Source: Pseudoalteromonas sp.
GTDB taxonomy: Bacteria > Pseudomonadota > Gammaproteobacteria > Enterobacterales > Alteromonadaceae
Length of the DNA: 64,000 bases
Direction: 5' to 3'
NCBI RefSeq assembly: GCF_018402495.1
Contig: NZ_JAGYIU010000001.1
Location: 1-64,000 of the forward strand
Below are positions 26,014-34,907 of this stretch, in pieces (within the stretch, counting starts at the first letter, position 1; each line of letters starts with the position of its first letter). The translations under genes and the position numbers were made by a program. A model generated the notes under the pieces. That model was not told where the DNA came from. It made no database searches and worked only from the letters and a program-made list of their open reading frames with translations.

Positions 26014-27073
26014 TATTAAGTGCAATCATTATGCAGCCACCAGAACTTCTGATTGCCCGGTAAATAATTCATGAGGAGTTTTATACCCTCTTGTCTTTCT
26101 TGGCCGATGGTTGAGCTTATCAACTGCCGCCTGTATTTCTGACTCACTTAGCGCCATAAAGTCAGTTCCCTTGGGGAAGAAGCGCCTGAGTAAGCCGTTG
26201 GTATTCTCATTTATGCCCCTTTCCCATGATGAATATGGGTGAGCGAAATACACATCCGCTTCTAATTTTTGTGCAATATGCTCATGGTAAGCAAACTCTT
26301 TTCCATTATCTAAAGTCACGGTAATAACCTTATCTTTATATGGTGTCATACACTTTATCAGCGCATCGGCTGTTATTTGCGCATGTTTGCTTTCAATTCT
26401 GTGAACGATTGTATATAACGTTTTACGTTCAACCATTGTGACAAAGGCATTTTTACGCCCTTTGCCTATCACTGTGTCACCCTCCCAATCACCAATCCTA
26501 GACTTTGCATCCACAATACTTGGGCGTTCATCAATACTGACTCGATTAACTATCTGCCCACGTTTATCGTAGCTTCCATAGCGTTTTTTATACTTTTTAC
26601 ATGCACGAGTGAGTGTCTTATGTAGTTCACCACCACGCGCCTTGTCCCTGTAAATATATTGATAAATCGTTTCATGATGTAAAACGACCTTTTTCTCTAA
26701 AGCTAAGCGACCTGCCACCTGCTCTGGCGAAAGTCCGTTAAGCAACAATTTATTAATCCATTCAGTAACTTCATCTGTTAACTTACTTGCTTTGAAAGAT
26801 GATTTGCGTCTTTGCTCTGCAAAATTATTGGCTTGGTTAGGCCGATAGCCTTTAAGCCCTTTATTGCGTTTTAACTCTCTGGAAATAGATGACGGTGAAC
26901 GAGTTAGTTCATCAGCAATTTGTTTTTGGTTATTTCCTGCTTTTATTAACGCGTAAATCTGGTATCTTTCTTCTTGTGTCAGCTGTTTATATTTCATTAA
27001 AGCAATTTCCTTTGGCGAGAAAATGGCCGAATTATAACAGCTGGCCATCTAATCTGAGAAATTGCACTTATTA
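26014..27073 (-). mobile_element. IS30-family insertion sequence
   Basis: About 1060 bp, holding one transposase gene. The ends share an inverted TAAGTGCAAT core (left 26016-26026, right 27060-27071), with weaker similarity outside, so exact borders and target duplication are uncertain. It is inserted between the tdh terminator and glpE, and its right end lies about 30 bp from the glpE start. Confidence 0.75.
26029..26997 (-). CDS. IS30-family transposase
   Basis: DDE transposase with an N-terminal HTH (YKQLTQEERYQIYALIKAG, then IADELTRSPSSISRELKRN) and an integrase-like core: DWEGDTVIG (first Asp), VTLDNGKEF (second Asp) and HPYSSWERGINENTNGLLRR (Glu). The C-terminus is the typical LNHRPRKTRGYKTPHELF. 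I choose ATG 26997 (322 aa) because AAAGGAA lies upstream and MKYKQLT is the usual start; an upstream ATG at 27048 would add 17 unrelated residues. The frame is intact. Confidence 0.93.
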   Translation of the reverse strand: MKYKQLTQEERYQIYALIKAGNNQKQIADELTRSPSSISRELKRNKGLKGYRPNQANNFAEQRRKSSFKASKLTDEVTEWINKLLLNGLSPEQVAGRLALEKKVVLHHETIYQYIYRDKARGGELHKTLTRACKKYKKRYGSYDKRGQIVNRVSIDERPSIVDAKSRIGDWEGDTVIGKGRKNAFVTMVERKTLYTIVHRIESKHAQITADALIKCMTPYKDKVITVTLDNGKEFAYHEHIAQKLEADVYFAHPYSSWERGINENTNGLLRRFFPKGTDFMALSESEIQAAVDKLNHRPRKTRGYKTPHELFTGQSEVLVAA

Positions 27074-27102
27074 TCCGAATTTAGGAATTATAAGAGAGTA
27101 CT

Positions 27103-27420
27103 ATGGCATTTAAACATATATCAATCGCACAAACCCTTGAACTACTCGATAAAGAAGATGTAGTGATTGCTGATATTCGCGATCCTAATTCTTATCAAGC
27201 GGGTCATATTCCGGGTTCAGAGGCATTATCTAATGCGAATATTGCCCAATTTATGATGGAAAAAGAGTTTGACCAGCCGATTATTATTGTCTGTTATCAC
27301 GGTATGAGCTCACAAGGCGCTGCCAGCTACTTAGTAGAGCAAGGCTTTGAAGATGTTTACAGTATGGATGGCGGTTTTACTGCATGGGAAGCCGCTTACA
27401 AGGATAAAGTATCACGATGA
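27103..27420 (+). CDS. glpE: Thiosulfate sulfurtransferase GlpE (rhodanese)
   Basis: Single-domain rhodanese that moves sulfane sulfur from thiosulfate to thiol acceptors; cytoplasmic. The 105-aa product has the active-site loop VCYHGMSSQGAA with catalytic C64 and the DIRDPNSYQAGHIPGS block. E. coli GlpE has 108 residues. It is coupled by a 4-bp overlap to glpG, the conserved gammaproteobacterial pair. An IS30-family element now lies immediately upstream, so the native promoter may have been displaced. GAGAG at about 27093 may serve as ribosome binding site. Confidence 0.94.
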   Translation: MAFKHISIAQTLELLDKEDVVIADIRDPNSYQAGHIPGSEALSNANIAQFMMEKEFDQPIIIVCYHGMSSQGAASYLVEQGFEDVYSMDGGFTAWEAAYKDKVSR

Positions 27421-28238
27421 TAGAGCTAGGCAGCCTAACTAACCCTCGCGCTGCACAGGGCTTTATAGATTACTTAAAAAGCCAAGGGTTTAGTGGGCAA
27501 ATTCGTACTGAGGATGGCCATACGCTTGTCATTAGTGTGGCGCCTGAGGACTTTCATGCGGTGCAACCGTTGTGGAATGAATTTGCTAAAAACCCTAATC
27601 ATGAACGTTATCAACAAGCGTCATGGCAAGTAGGCAGCACGCAATCACCATTAAAATATCAAGGCCAGTCGCTTAATTTAGTCGCGCGGTTTAAAGCCTT
27701 AAGTTGGCTTAATCAAAGCGTTAGTATTCTCAGTATTATTGTTTATATTGCCTTTTTATTTGGTGCGTTTGAACCTATTTACATGGCGTTGCAGTTTAAT
27801 CCTGCGTCACCACTTACTTGGTTAACCCCGGCTATTGTGCATTTTAGCGCCATGCATATCGTGTTTAATCTAATTTGGTGGGTTTCACTGGGTGACAATA
27901 TTGAAAAGCAATGTGGCAAGTCAAGTTTAATAGGCTTATTTTTAGTGACTGCTTTAATAAGTAATTGGGCACAGTACTTAATGGTCGGTCCTAACTTTGG
28001 TGGGCTTAGCGGTGTTGTATATGGGTTGTTAGGCTTTTGTTGGATTTACAGCACCCTTAACCCTAAACAGCCTGCACTGGTTACAACTGCAATTGTTGGA
28101 TTTATGCTGGTATGGTTAGTACTTGGTTTTGCAGATGTATTATTTGTTGGAATGGCTAATTGGGCACACTTAGGTGGATTACTTAGCGGTATGGGGTTTG
28201 CCTATACCGCTTGGCTTTTTAAAACAAAAAGTAGCTAA
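27417..28238 (+). CDS. glpG: Rhomboid intramembrane serine protease GlpG
   Basis: Inner-membrane protease that cleaves within or near transmembrane helices of substrates. The 273-aa product has a soluble N-terminal domain (residues about 1-80) and six transmembrane helices. The catalytic dyad is S198 (GGLSGVVYG) and H251 (NWAHLGGLLSG), and the oxyanion-side HFSAMHIVFN block is at residues 142-151. Length matches E. coli GlpG (276). It overlaps glpE upstream and is convergent with the FliL-like gene (4-bp overlap). Confidence 0.96.
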   Translation: MIELGSLTNPRAAQGFIDYLKSQGFSGQIRTEDGHTLVISVAPEDFHAVQPLWNEFAKNPNHERYQQASWQVGSTQSPLKYQGQSLNLVARFKALSWLNQSVSILSIIVYIAFLFGAFEPIYMALQFNPASPLTWLTPAIVHFSAMHIVFNLIWWVSLGDNIEKQCGKSSLIGLFLVTALISNWAQYLMVGPNFGGLSGVVYGLLGFCWIYSTLNPKQPALVTTAIVGFMLVWLVLGFADVLFVGMANWAHLGGLLSGMGFAYTAWLFKTKSS

Positions 28239-28633
28239 TGATATAAATACTTAGTGAATAGGAGATCACGGATGATCTCATGGCCTGTTTCTTCTTTGAG
28301 TAAGCTTTTTAGTTTTTCTGTGCTTTTAACGCGGATTTGTTCGCGTCCAGTTAAAGACTTTATTTTGTTTTCAGGTTCTTTTGATAATATCTCCACCAAG
28401 GCATCACGTAACAGTGGTGTGTGGTGTTCCACTATTGCAATATCAGATGTTTTGTTGACCATTAAATCAACAGTGACGCGTACGTAGCCCATTTTTTTAT
28501 TGGATGAGCCAATGTAGTTGGTAATAATATCAGGCTCGAATCCAAAGTAACCCACAGTAGATTCAGCCCGTGCTGATAAGCTAGTTAGGCTAACTAAAAG
28601 AATAAAAAGGCCTGCAAATACTGTTTTTTTCAT
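28235..28633 (-). CDS. FliL-like protein (orphan)
   Basis: A 132-aa protein with a cleavable signal peptide (residues about 1-23, SARA|ES) and a FliL-like core: YFGFEPDIITNYI, MGYVRVTVDLMV, HHTPLLRDALVEIL and a C-terminal RDLLFTKYLY. FliL proteins normally are membrane-anchored near the flagellar stator. This one seems secreted to the periplasm and has no flagellar genes around it, so a flagellar role is unproven. It is convergent with glpG. An IR GGTATAAA-TAG-TTTATACC (28657-28675) lies in its upstream region. Confidence 0.8.
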   Translation of the reverse strand: MKKTVFAGLFILLVSLTSLSARAESTVGYFGFEPDIITNYIGSSNKKMGYVRVTVDLMVNKTSDIAIVEHHTPLLRDALVEILSKEPENKIKSLTGREQIRVKSTEKLKSLLKEETGHEIIRDLLFTKYLYH

Positions 28634-28686
28634 TTCAAAAGCGTTTCCGTAAACTGGGTATAAATAGTTTATACCTATTAATGAGT

Positions 28687-28840
28687 AATACCAATTTAAT
28701 TAAAATATCATCATTCTAGTAAATAACTACCTGCGTTAAAAATTATTTATATAGAACAATGACGTGTCATAACTTTTGCTGTGTTATTGAGTTATTTTCT
28801 CGTCGCTATTAAAGCTCACTCATTAAATACAATTGGTATA
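28687..28840. repeat. Putative short interspersed repeat with ATACCAATT ends
   Basis: ATACCAATT at the left and AATTGGTAT at the right form an inverted pair about 150 bp apart, with AT-rich non-coding sequence between. Repeats with such ends are, as I recall, widespread in Alteromonadales genomes. It fills the middle of the 402-bp gap between the FliL-like gene and ubiC. The rest of the gap (28841-29035) has no recognisable feature beyond the presumed ubiC promoter. Confidence 0.5.
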
Positions 28841-29035
28841 AGATACAGCGAGATAGCGTTGTTTATTGTGTTATATAAAAGCACTAGGCCTCAAGTTTGA
28901 AACAGGAAATTACCAGAGTCAAATGTTGATTAGCTTTTTATAACAACAGGGTGTACTTGGTAGTGAGTAAATCACGCTTTTTCAAATCTGTCAGCAATGG
29001 TATGATCTTGCTGATTTTTATCAAGTAGAGTTATT

Positions 29036-29581
29036 GTGATTACGTTTCCTCTTTCTTTATCTGCTCATTGGCAGAGCATCTGTGAAGTTCGTGGCTTATC
29101 TAACACTGAGCAAGAGTGGTTATTTGAACCGCATTCTTTAACAGCTAAATTAAAAAGTCAGTCGCAGCGCTTTGCTGTAAAAGTGCTGAGCGAGCAAAAA
29201 ATTATCCTCTCGCAACCACAGCAAGCTTTATTAAGTAATGAGGCGAACAGCGTGCTTAATCGTGAGGTTTTATTATTGTGTGATGATAAACCGATTGTTT
29301 ATGCTCAAAGTTGGTTGCCAATAAGTAGTAATAATATAAATAATCAGCTGCACAATATGGGAGAGCGCCCGTTGGGTGATGTTATATTTCAAGACTCAGC
29401 TTTAACACGTGCAGGTATTGAAATAGCGCGCTTTGATAAAAATCATCCTTTGCAATCACTGGTAAGAGAGCTTAATTTACCGATACATTCTTTATTAGGA
29501 CGGCGTAGCGTATTTTCTTTACATGATTACCAATTTTTGGTCTGTGAAGTTTTTTTACCAGGCGCCCATTTATACTCATGA
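29036..29581 (+). CDS. ubiC: Chorismate--pyruvate lyase
   Basis: Converts chorismate to 4-hydroxybenzoate and pyruvate, the first committed ubiquinone step; cytoplasmic. The 181-aa product has the family C-terminal motif GRRSVF...FLVCEVFLP with the catalytic Glu, and the central RPLGDVIF block near residue 115. GTG 29036 is the start; the ribosome binding site is weak (TAGAG at about 29026). Overlaps ubiA by 4 bp, the conserved ubiCA operon. Confidence 0.92.
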   Translation: MITFPLSLSAHWQSICEVRGLSNTEQEWLFEPHSLTAKLKSQSQRFAVKVLSEQKIILSQPQQALLSNEANSVLNREVLLLCDDKPIVYAQSWLPISSNNINNQLHNMGERPLGDVIFQDSALTRAGIEIARFDKNHPLQSLVRELNLPIHSLLGRRSVFSLHDYQFLVCEVFLPGAHLYS

Positions 29582-30456
29582 AACTAGCCCCTTTATCAAT
29601 AAACCATATTTCGTACTACATTCAGTTAATGCGAATAGATAAGCCAATAGGTACGTTATTGTTACTTTGGCCGACGTATTGGGCGCTGTGGATAGCAAAT
29701 GAGGGAATACCAAGCCTAACAAACTTCATTGTATTTACTCTTGGGGTAATTGTTATGCGCAGTGCTGGCTGTGTTATTAATGACTTTGCAGACAGAAAAA
29801 TAGATGGCTCTGTAAAGCGAACGTGCCAGCGCCCATTAGCAACTGGGGCTGTAAGTAGTGGTGAAGCGATTAGCTTATTTTTGCTGTTGGTTATTTTTGC
29901 TTTTGTATTAGTGTTAATGCTCAATGCCAATACTATTTTGTTGTCTTTTGGCGCGCTTGGGCTCGCGTTTTGTTATCCTTTTATGAAACGTTACACACAA
30001 CTTCCCCAAGTTGTACTAGGAGCGGCTTTTGGGTGGGCCATTCCTATGGCTTTTATGGCATCAACAAATTCATTGCCTGTGCAAGCTTGGCTGTTATTCG
30101 TTGCTAATATTTGTTGGACAGTCGCTTACGACACTATGTATGCCATGGTTGATAGAGACGATGACTTGAAAATAGGAGTGAAATCAACCGCTATTTTATT
30201 TGCCAGTTATGATCGCCATATTATTGGGCTGCTCAATGTTAGCTTTTTTGCTCTGATGTGCTTAATTGGGTTTATGAATGAGCTAGGGGAAAGCTTTTGG
30301 TTTGGATTGGCAGTTGCGGCGGCGTTACTCATTTATCAACAGCGTTTGATTCATTTGCGCCAACGAGACGACTGTTTTAAGGCGTTTTTAAACAATCATT
30401 ACGTGGGGCTTGCCATATTCACTGGCTTGTTGTTTTCTTACCCCGTTTTATCTTAA
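29578..30456 (+). CDS. ubiA: 4-hydroxybenzoate polyprenyltransferase
   Basis: Integral membrane prenyltransferase that joins the polyprenyl chain to 4-hydroxybenzoate in ubiquinone synthesis. The 292-aa product has about eight or nine transmembrane helices and the two Asp-rich Mg-binding motifs: [10 protein letters not shown] (near residue 68) and [14 protein letters not shown] (near residue 195), plus RPLATG. E. coli UbiA is 290 aa. Co-transcribed with ubiC; convergent with the oxygenase gene (4-bp overlap). Confidence 0.96.
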   Translation: MKLAPLSINHISYYIQLMRIDKPIGTLLLLWPTYWALWIANEGIPSLTNFIVFTLGVIVMRSAGCVINDFADRKIDGSVKRTCQRPLATGAVSSGEAISLFLLLVIFAFVLVLMLNANTILLSFGALGLAFCYPFMKRYTQLPQVVLGAAFGWAIPMAFMASTNSLPVQAWLLFVANICWTVAYDTMYAMVDRDDDLKIGVKSTAILFASYDRHIIGLLNVSFFALMCLIGFMNELGESFWFGLAVAAALLIYQQRLIHLRQRDDCFKAFLNNHYVGLAIFTGLLFSYPVLS

Positions 30457-31073
30457 CGGGGTGGGTCGATAATACCACTTATTGATGCATTTTTTCGGAA
30501 CCAACCAGCGATCGAATAGCGATTATCAAATGCGGGAAGTACTTCATGCACAAAGCGTTCGCTTTCAAATAACACTAATGTGCCTGCAGTGGGTTTTATT
30601 ACAACCTCTATGTCTTTGCTTTTGGGCTTGTAAATAACGAGCTCACCTCCTTTTTCAGGAGTATTTAAATATAATACCGTGGTGAAAACACGATTTGAGC
30701 GGCCTTTAAATGCATCTACATGCTTTTTATAAAAGTCGCCTTGGGTATATTTTGCATAGTGACATTCGTAATCAAATAAACCCATGAAAAAGCATCGGTT
30801 AAGGGTGATACGAATAGTTTCCATTATGTGTTGATACTCAAGCTGTGCATTTGAGCTGCCATCAAACCAGTAGGTTTTGTCTTTACGAATGGAATCGTCA
30901 ATTTGTAAATTGTTTAATCGTCCAATACCAGCAAGGCTAAAGTGGGGGTTTATTCTATAACAATCAGCCATTAACTCAGAGATTAAATTACTATCAATGG
31001 CGTTTTCAATAATGGCGTAGCCTTGTGCTTCAATGTGCTCTAGGTACGTACCACAGGGTGTAAAGTTGTTCAT
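30453..31073 (-). CDS. 2-oxoglutarate/Fe(II)-dependent oxygenase (prolyl-4-hydroxylase type)
   Basis: A 206-aa protein of the P4Hc fold. Fe ligands are seen as H118-x-D120 (KKHVDAF) and H176 (FVHEVLP), with R185 the likely 2-oxoglutarate binder. Surrounding blocks ([28 protein letters not shown]) match bacterial 2OG-Fe(II) oxygenases. Substrate unknown; hydroxylation of a protein residue is possible. It lies downstream of a LysR gene on the same strand, separated by a 15-bp inverted repeat pair. Confidence 0.88.
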   Translation of the reverse strand: MNNFTPCGTYLEHIEAQGYAIIENAIDSNLISELMADCYRINPHFSLAGIGRLNNLQIDDSIRKDKTYWFDGSSNAQLEYQHIMETIRITLNRCFFMGLFDYECHYAKYTQGDFYKKHVDAFKGRSNRVFTTVLYLNTPEKGGELVIYKPKSKDIEVVIKPTAGTLVLFESERFVHEVLPAFDNRYSIAGWFRKNASISGIIDPPR

Positions 31074-31238
31074 TAACGCTAGTCATAATATAAGAGAGCG
31101 TTAGTTTAGTATAAAAAAACTTTAAAGCTACAAATTTATTAGGATTGAGCTTAGGTTAAAAAATTTACAATCTCGTGAACCATTATGAGATTGGTGTTTA
31201 TTATTCTGATGGCCCACTTGTAGTAACAATAAGGCAGA

Positions 31239-31330
31239 TTTACGTGTCAATAACGAACCTATTGCAAGTAAATTCAGCGCTGTTTACGCTAAAAATAGTT
31301 GCCTAAGAACCCGATTTATTGACACGTAAA
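31239..31330. repeat. 15-bp perfect inverted repeat, 62 bp apart, upstream of the oxygenase gene
   Basis: TTTACGTGTCAATAA at 31239-31253 and its exact complement at 31316-31330. The element spans 92 bp between the LysR stop and the oxygenase start. It could be a small MITE or a paired operator. No clear target duplication flanks it. The rest of the gap (31074-31238) shows nothing definite. Confidence 0.6.
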
Positions 31331-31338
31331 GCGTGTTT

Positions 31339-32217
31339 TTATGCCTTGGATACTTTCTTAATTAGCGACAGTAGATGGTCAACATGTTCGCCTGCCTCTA
31401 TCTGTTTGCTAGTTTGTACTATAAGCTGTTCATGGCTAAGATCGTTATTGGTTTTGAGCTGAATTAAGTTGTGGTTTTCTGCTACTGAGTTAGTGTGTTC
31501 AATGCCAGCAATTGCAAAATGATCCGACTTTTCAAGCCCTGCCATAACCTGCTCAATACTACCTACTTTAATGGTTGATGTTTTATTTAACGAGTCAATG
31601 ACTTCATTAAGCATCGATTGCACTTGTTTTGATTGCGAAAAACAACTAAACATGGGGTAGCTTTCAAGCTCTTTTTTACTAATATCGCTTTTATTTGCTA
31701 ACGGGTGTTGTTTTGAGCAAAACAAAATTAGTTGATCAGGTAATTGTATATCGCTGCCAATACTATTGACTACCTGTGAGCAGACGCTGATATCAATTTC
31801 GCCTTGAAGCAGTTTTCTATTGAGATCAGTTTTATTTTGCAGCTGCATTTCAATTTTAATATGAGGATACTGATTCAAAAACTCACCACAGGTGATTGGT
31901 ACTATGCTACTGGTTGTGGTGGTATAACCGATAACGAGCTTTTTCTCTTCAGTCCCATTAATCGACTGAAAAGCTCGGTGTTTTATTTGCTCTAATTCAT
32001 TTAGGGTGTTTTTAGCAAAATCGAAAAAGAGTTCACCTGCTTGAGTTAATTTAACCGAGCGGGTAGAACGTTTAACGAGTTCGTAACCGAGTTCTGTTTC
32101 AAGAGTTTGAATACTGCGCGTTAAGGCTGATGTGCTAATTTGAGTTTGTTCGGCGGCTTGTCTAAAGTGACGAAGTAAGCCAAGTGCAACAAATTGTTCT
32201 AATTGTTCGAATCTCAC
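31339..32217 (-). CDS. LysR-family transcriptional regulator
   Basis: A 292-aa regulator. Residues about 1-60 form the HTH (MRFEQLEQFVALGLLRHFRQAAEQTQISTSALTRSIQTLE), residues about 65-85 a linker helix, and residues about 90-290 the effector-binding domain (KLVIGYTTTTSS, GEIDISVCSQ). The recognition helix differs from the family norm by SALTRSIQ. The target is unknown. The downstream oxygenase gene on the same strand is a candidate, with a 15-bp inverted repeat between them, though LysR genes more often regulate a divergent neighbour. Confidence 0.92.
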   Translation of the reverse strand: MRFEQLEQFVALGLLRHFRQAAEQTQISTSALTRSIQTLETELGYELVKRSTRSVKLTQAGELFFDFAKNTLNELEQIKHRAFQSINGTEEKKLVIGYTTTTSSIVPITCGEFLNQYPHIKIEMQLQNKTDLNRKLLQGEIDISVCSQVVNSIGSDIQLPDQLILFCSKQHPLANKSDISKKELESYPMFSCFSQSKQVQSMLNEVIDSLNKTSTIKVGSIEQVMAGLEKSDHFAIAGIEHTNSVAENHNLIQLKTNNDLSHEQLIVQTSKQIEAGEHVDHLLSLIKKVSKA

Positions 32218-32391
32218 TATATAGTCCTTTTTTATAAGTAAGGTTGGGATCTTACAGATTTAATACTGATATTTATCCCTACAGATCAGTTGAAACAAGG
32301 TTTTAAACCTTTTGTTAAGATTAACTTTCTTTTTACTTTAATTAAAGAGAATTGTTGCTAAATATTGCTATAACTTTGTTCGTTACTGTTT

Positions 32392-32829
32392 TTATTTTTT
32401 GTTATTAGGCCCTATAAAGTTTTTGCTTACTCGATTGCTCAAAGGTTTATTTTCAATGTTTTGTAATTCAATCTCTATTGCATCGCAAGAAATATGAATT
32501 TCAAATAAAGAGGTAAGTAATGATAAGCTCAAGCAGCTTAAGCTCACACCAAATAAAATAATACCTGTGGTATTAAACTCTATAAATAATGCGAACATCG
32601 ATAACGTACACAATAAAAAAGAGGCCACTCCATATACTTGCATAGTTCTTATTAGTTTTATTCGTTTTCTGAGGTTCGTTATTTGCGCCACTACAACAGG
32701 ACGAATAGACTCACCTTCACGGGCATTGAGCTCTCGTATTAGTTGCGCGAGTACTAAAAATCGGTTTGTATAGGCAAGCAATAACAGCGAGATGGCTGGA
32801 AAAAGTAAACCAGGGGTCGTCAGCGTCAT
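32392..32829 (-). CDS. DUF2721 family membrane protein
   Basis: A 145-aa protein of the DUF2721 type, function unknown. One N-terminal transmembrane helix (LLFPAISLLLLAYTNRFLVLAQLIREL, with the conserved Tyr-x-Asn-Arg) precedes a short cytoplasmic stretch with RKRIKLIRTMQVYG. Two closely spaced helices follow (residues about 63-110). The Asn-Arg followed by a basic loop is the family signature. It stands alone between LysR and the DUF2007 gene, both divergent or distant. Confidence 0.8.
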   Translation of the reverse strand: MTLTTPGLLFPAISLLLLAYTNRFLVLAQLIRELNAREGESIRPVVVAQITNLRKRIKLIRTMQVYGVASFLLCTLSMFALFIEFNTTGIILFGVSLSCLSLSLLTSLFEIHISCDAIEIELQNIENKPLSNRVSKNFIGPNNKK

Positions 32830-32901
32830 AATGTGTCCTCAAATCATATTATTGGCTTTAATTACTATAGGTTATGCTGGTTTATTGTATAGATAAAGTA
32901 A

Positions 32902-33276
32902 ATGAGGTGGATATTGCAAAATATTAATAATAGCGACTCAAAGGTAACATCATTTGATTGGGTAACACTTTATAACGCAGAAAATAGTTTAGAGGCCAAT
33001 ATAATAAAAGGGCTGATCCTTAATGCGGGAATCGAATGCCAGATTAAAGGAGAAATGCTACAAGGGGCAATGGGCGAGATCCCGTTTGAGCAAACACAGG
33101 TTAGTGTGCAGGTTTATGCGATAAAAGAGCGCCATGCACGTGAAATATTGGTAAACTACCAACAAGTAAAACAATCCGCTCCAGATTGGGTATGCACTCA
33201 CTGTAGCGAGCATAATGGATCAACATTTGATTTTTGTTGGTCATGTGGGACCTTAAAGAATGACAAAAGCGAATAA
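32902..33276 (+). CDS. DUF2007-type protein with C-terminal zinc ribbon
   Basis: A 124-aa protein. Residues about 20-88 resemble DUF2007 (VTLYNAENSLEANIIKGLILNAGIECQIKGEMLQGAMGEIPF). Residues about 96-118 form a RanBP2-like zinc ribbon, W-x-C-x2-C-x10-C-x2-C (VCTHCSEHNGSTFDFCWSCG). DUF2007 proteins are predicted signal-transducing or regulatory, but function is unproven. Start uncertain: ATG 32902 has no clear binding site, whereas TTG 32914 lies 5 bases after AGGTGG. It overlaps the DUF416 gene by 17 bp, so both are coupled. Confidence 0.8.
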   Translation: MRWILQNINNSDSKVTSFDWVTLYNAENSLEANIIKGLILNAGIECQIKGEMLQGAMGEIPFEQTQVSVQVYAIKERHAREILVNYQQVKQSAPDWVCTHCSEHNGSTFDFCWSCGTLKNDKSE

Positions 33277-33850
33277 TTTTCAGCGTATTAGAGAGCTAAA
33301 TTACTTACAAAAAGCGGTATTAGCCAGTGCGTTAATAGAGCGTATGTTGCCTAATTATGGGTTATTTAGTGAGGCCACCGGTTTTGGTGATGAAGTTATT
33401 TTACGCAATGCTTTAAACGTTTGTTGGGAAAAAATACTTCTCCCTAAAAGTAAAATAGATTTAGAAAAACAAGTTGAAAAAATAGAGCCCCATGTACCTG
33501 AGCTGGCTGATTTTGATATGTTTGGTACTTATCCGGCAATTGACGCCGCTACTTCATTGTTGAGCTTAATGCATGGTTTGTTAGCGCAAGATGAGCAAGA
33601 GTTTGTTAACGTGAGTAAAATATCACAGGCTACAGTGGCGCGCTTTATTGAGTACCAAATGACGGTTGAAGGTGATGTGGCTGATAATAAAGCGGTGCGT
33701 GAGCACCCGTTAATGAAATACGAAATTGAGGTATTAGGTGAACTAATCGATTTTGTAGAAGCAATGGGACGTATCACTGCTGAAAATGTAAAAGCATTGA
33801 AAAAGCATGTCCTTGCTGATGGCCAAACTAACATTGGTTTAGCGCTTTAA
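33260..33850 (+). CDS. DUF416 family protein (YjaG-like)
   Basis: A 196-aa, mostly helical cytoplasmic protein with the YjaG core: LNYLQKAVLASALIERMLPNYGLF, NALNVCWEKIL, and DFDMFGTYPAIDAATSLLSLMHGLL near residues 93-115. E. coli YjaG is 196 aa. Function unknown. Upstream neighbour is the DUF2007 gene (overlap); tsaD follows after 40 bp with its own AGGAG site. Confidence 0.9.
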   Translation: MTKANNFQRIRELNYLQKAVLASALIERMLPNYGLFSEATGFGDEVILRNALNVCWEKILLPKSKIDLEKQVEKIEPHVPELADFDMFGTYPAIDAATSLLSLMHGLLAQDEQEFVNVSKISQATVARFIEYQMTVEGDVADNKAVREHPLMKYEIEVLGELIDFVEAMGRITAENVKALKKHVLADGQTNIGLAL

Positions 33851-33890
33851 GTTTTTTGTTTTAAACACCTTGTTAGCAGGAGAATAAACA

Positions 33891-34904
33891 ATGCGAATTT
33901 TAGGCATTGAGTCATCATGCGATGAAACTGGTATTGCTATTTATGATGATGAAAAAGGGCTATTAGCTCATCAATTATATAGCCAAGTAAAAGTACATGC
34001 TGACTATGGTGGTGTAGTGCCTGAACTTGCATCTCGCGATCATGTACGAAAAACACTGCCGCTCATCGATGCAGCATTTGCGCAAGCGGGTTGCGGGCCT
34101 GAAGATTTAGACGGTATTGCTTATACCGCAGGACCTGGTTTAGTGGGGGCTTTGTTAGTGGGCACCTCAATTGGCCGTTCTTTAGCGTATGGTTGGGATA
34201 TCCCCGCGGTGGCAGTGCATCATATGGAAGGGCATTTATTGGCGCCCATGCTCGAAGAAAACGTACCTGAATTTCCGTTTATTGCTTTACTCGTATCTGG
34301 CGGTCATACCATGATGGTAAAAGTCGCCGGTATTGGTCAATACGAAGTATTAGGTGAGTCGGTAGATGACGCCGCAGGTGAAGCATTTGATAAAACAGCT
34401 AAGTTACTTGGGCTTGATTACCCTGGAGGCCCTCGTTTAGCTAAAATGGCTGAGCAAGGTGTTGCCAAGCGATTTATTTTTCCGCGGCCAATGACTGACA
34501 AACCTGGCCTAGATTTTAGTTTTAGTGGTTTGAAAACCGCGGCTTCGATTGCTATTCGTGAAAACGACAGTGATGAGCAAACCAAAGCCGATATTGCCCA
34601 TGCTTTTCAAACAGCGGTTATTGATACTTTAGTAATTAAGTGCAAACGTGCATTAAAACAAACCGGTATTAAGCGCTTGGTGATAGCCGGTGGTGTAAGC
34701 GCCAATACACAGCTACGTTTGCAACTAGAGCGTGTTATGCAGGGTATGAAAGGCGAGGTTTACTACCCGCGTACTGAGTTTTGTACAGACAATGGTGCGA
34801 TGATAGCGTATGCCGGTATGCAACGTTTAAAAGCGGGGCAGTTTGCTACGCTTGATATGAAAACTAAACCGCGCTGGCCAATCGATAGTTTAGAAGCAAT
34901 TTAG
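33891..34904 (+). CDS. tsaD: tRNA N6-threonylcarbamoyladenosine transferase subunit TsaD
   Basis: Catalytic subunit that transfers threonylcarbamoyl to A37 of ANN-decoding tRNAs, with TsaB and TsaE. The 337-aa product equals E. coli TsaD in length. Start [14 protein letters not shown] is canonical. The metal site is H111 and H115 (HHMEGH), with D299 likely in the C-terminal [12 protein letters not shown] block. ATPase fold of the ASKHA family. AGCAGGAG lies 7 bases before ATG. Convergent with plsY, leaving a 3-bp gap. Confidence 0.97.
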   Translation: MRILGIESSCDETGIAIYDDEKGLLAHQLYSQVKVHADYGGVVPELASRDHVRKTLPLIDAAFAQAGCGPEDLDGIAYTAGPGLVGALLVGTSIGRSLAYGWDIPAVAVHHMEGHLLAPMLEENVPEFPFIALLVSGGHTMMVKVAGIGQYEVLGESVDDAAGEAFDKTAKLLGLDYPGGPRLAKMAEQGVAKRFIFPRPMTDKPGLDFSFSGLKTAASIAIRENDSDEQTKADIAHAFQTAVIDTLVIKCKRALKQTGIKRLVIAGGVSANTQLRLQLERVMQGMKGEVYYPRTEFCTDNGAMIAYAGMQRLKAGQFATLDMKTKPRWPIDSLEAI

Positions 34905-34907
34905 TGA

